From Treponema sp. (GTDB lineage Bacteria; Spirochaetota; Spirochaetia; Treponematales; Breznakiellaceae), in assembly GCA_031280065.1 (NCBI GenBank), contig JAITHH010000090.1, forward strand, positions 1 to 5,399: a DNA stretch of 5,399 nt, read 5' to 3'. Made by a program: the position numbers and the translations under genes. The notes under the pieces were generated by a model. That model saw only the letters and a list, made by a program, of their open reading frames with translations, was not told where the DNA came from and did no database searches. Numbering within the stretch: position 1 is the stretch's first letter; each line of letters opens with the position of its first letter. Shown in pieces: positions 5,202 through 5,399 of the stretch.

Positions 5202-5387
5202 TTCCGCGCAAGCGATTGCAGCGGAAAGCCCGGAAGCGCTGCGAAGCGGCGCTGAGGACTTGGAGCAATCGTGCCGTAGCCGGGAAGCGGCGCTTGGACG
5301 AGCGCTACGTGGCTGCGATTTTACTGGGAAACACGCTGCGCGTGCAGTTTTCGCACAAGCCCGGTTTTTTGCGCGAAGCGCAAAAAA
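5202..5387 (+). ncRNA. Possible structured RNA or repeat element with serial stem-loops
   Basis: The plus strand shows a hairpin TTCCGCGCAA-GCGA-TTGC(A)GCGGAA at 5202-5226, a 10-bp stem with one bulged A and a GNRA-type loop. Next comes AGCGCTGC-GAA-GCGGCGCT at 5235-5253 (8 bp, one U-G pair). A longer stem joins GCCGTAGC (5273-5280) with GCTACGTGGC (5304-5313) with a two-base bulge. CACGC-TGC-GCGTG lies at 5332-5344, and TTTTTTGCGC-GAA-GCGCAAAAAA at 5365-5387. CGATTGC (5213-5219) can instead pair with GCAATCG (5265-5271), an alternative to the first hairpin. The density suggests RNA structure or a dispersed repeat family; strand and transcription are not shown and I recognise no known RNA class. 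Confidence 0.3.
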
Positions 5388-5399
5388 TGCGCCCGAATT

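Larger units (their letters stand above)
4934..5399. other. Non-coding interval with repeats and stem-loops
   Basis: No real gene is supported in these 466 bases. The left part holds a 30-bp tandem array; then come a short stretch of ordinary sequence, a 7-bp tandem repeat and a region dense in inverted repeats up to the edge. Frames that cross the tandem array on the minus strand (about 76 to 80 codons) are open only because a 30-base period preserves frame, and they read as simple repeated decapeptides. Confidence 0.65.

Noticed and set aside
5365..5387. Rho-independent terminator at TTTTTTGCGC-GAA-GCGCAAAAAA
   Set aside because: On both strands the T-run lies on the 5' side of the stem and A-run on the 3' side, so the U-tract needed after the hairpin is absent.

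Overview
The window looks bacterial. It carries four complete protein genes, one partial reading frame at the left edge, a decayed insertion-sequence gene and two non-coding stretches rich in repeats. No gene here fixes the taxon. A spirochaete-style lipobox, a TPR lipoprotein with a BatC/BatE-like tail, mixed base composition and many small repeats would suit a host-associated spirochaete such as a gut Treponema. That is an inference, not a demonstration.

Left part (1-1443): a minus-strand nonulosonic (sialic) acid synthase of the NeuB family (221-1282), followed in the same frame, directly after its stop, by an open frame that leaves the window at base 1. A divergent intergenic region (1283-1443) holds a likely neuB promoter and a separate promoter for the next gene.

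Centre (1444-3454): a plus-strand (alpha/alpha)6-barrel glycosidase-like protein of the GH63/GH37 type (1444-2868). Its expected general-acid Asp appears to be Pro. It is followed by 586 bases with no intact gene. That stretch holds a truncated, catalytically altered ISAs1-type transposase remnant on the minus strand (about 2957-3346) and then a very G-rich promoter region with a G8 tract.

Right part (3455-5399): a secreted proline-rich protein of unknown function (plus, 3455-4189) faces a TPR lipoprotein (minus, 4325-4933). Between them sits a 143-bp MITE-like element with perfect 12-bp inverted ends. Removing it leaves one CTAG in which the TAG stop codons of the two convergent genes overlap, so the insertion spared both proteins. 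Upstream of the lipoprotein are four copies of a 30-bp tandem repeat, each with the same hairpin, then about 190 bases dense in small stem-loops.

The genes do not form an obvious pathway. NeuB makes a nine-carbon acidic sugar for surface glycans, the barrel protein acts on or binds a glycoside, and the last two proteins are exported to the envelope. Surface biology is a loose common theme. The strongest candidates for undescribed biology are the repeat elements, the G-tract promoter, the altered glycosidase and the uncharacterised secreted protein.
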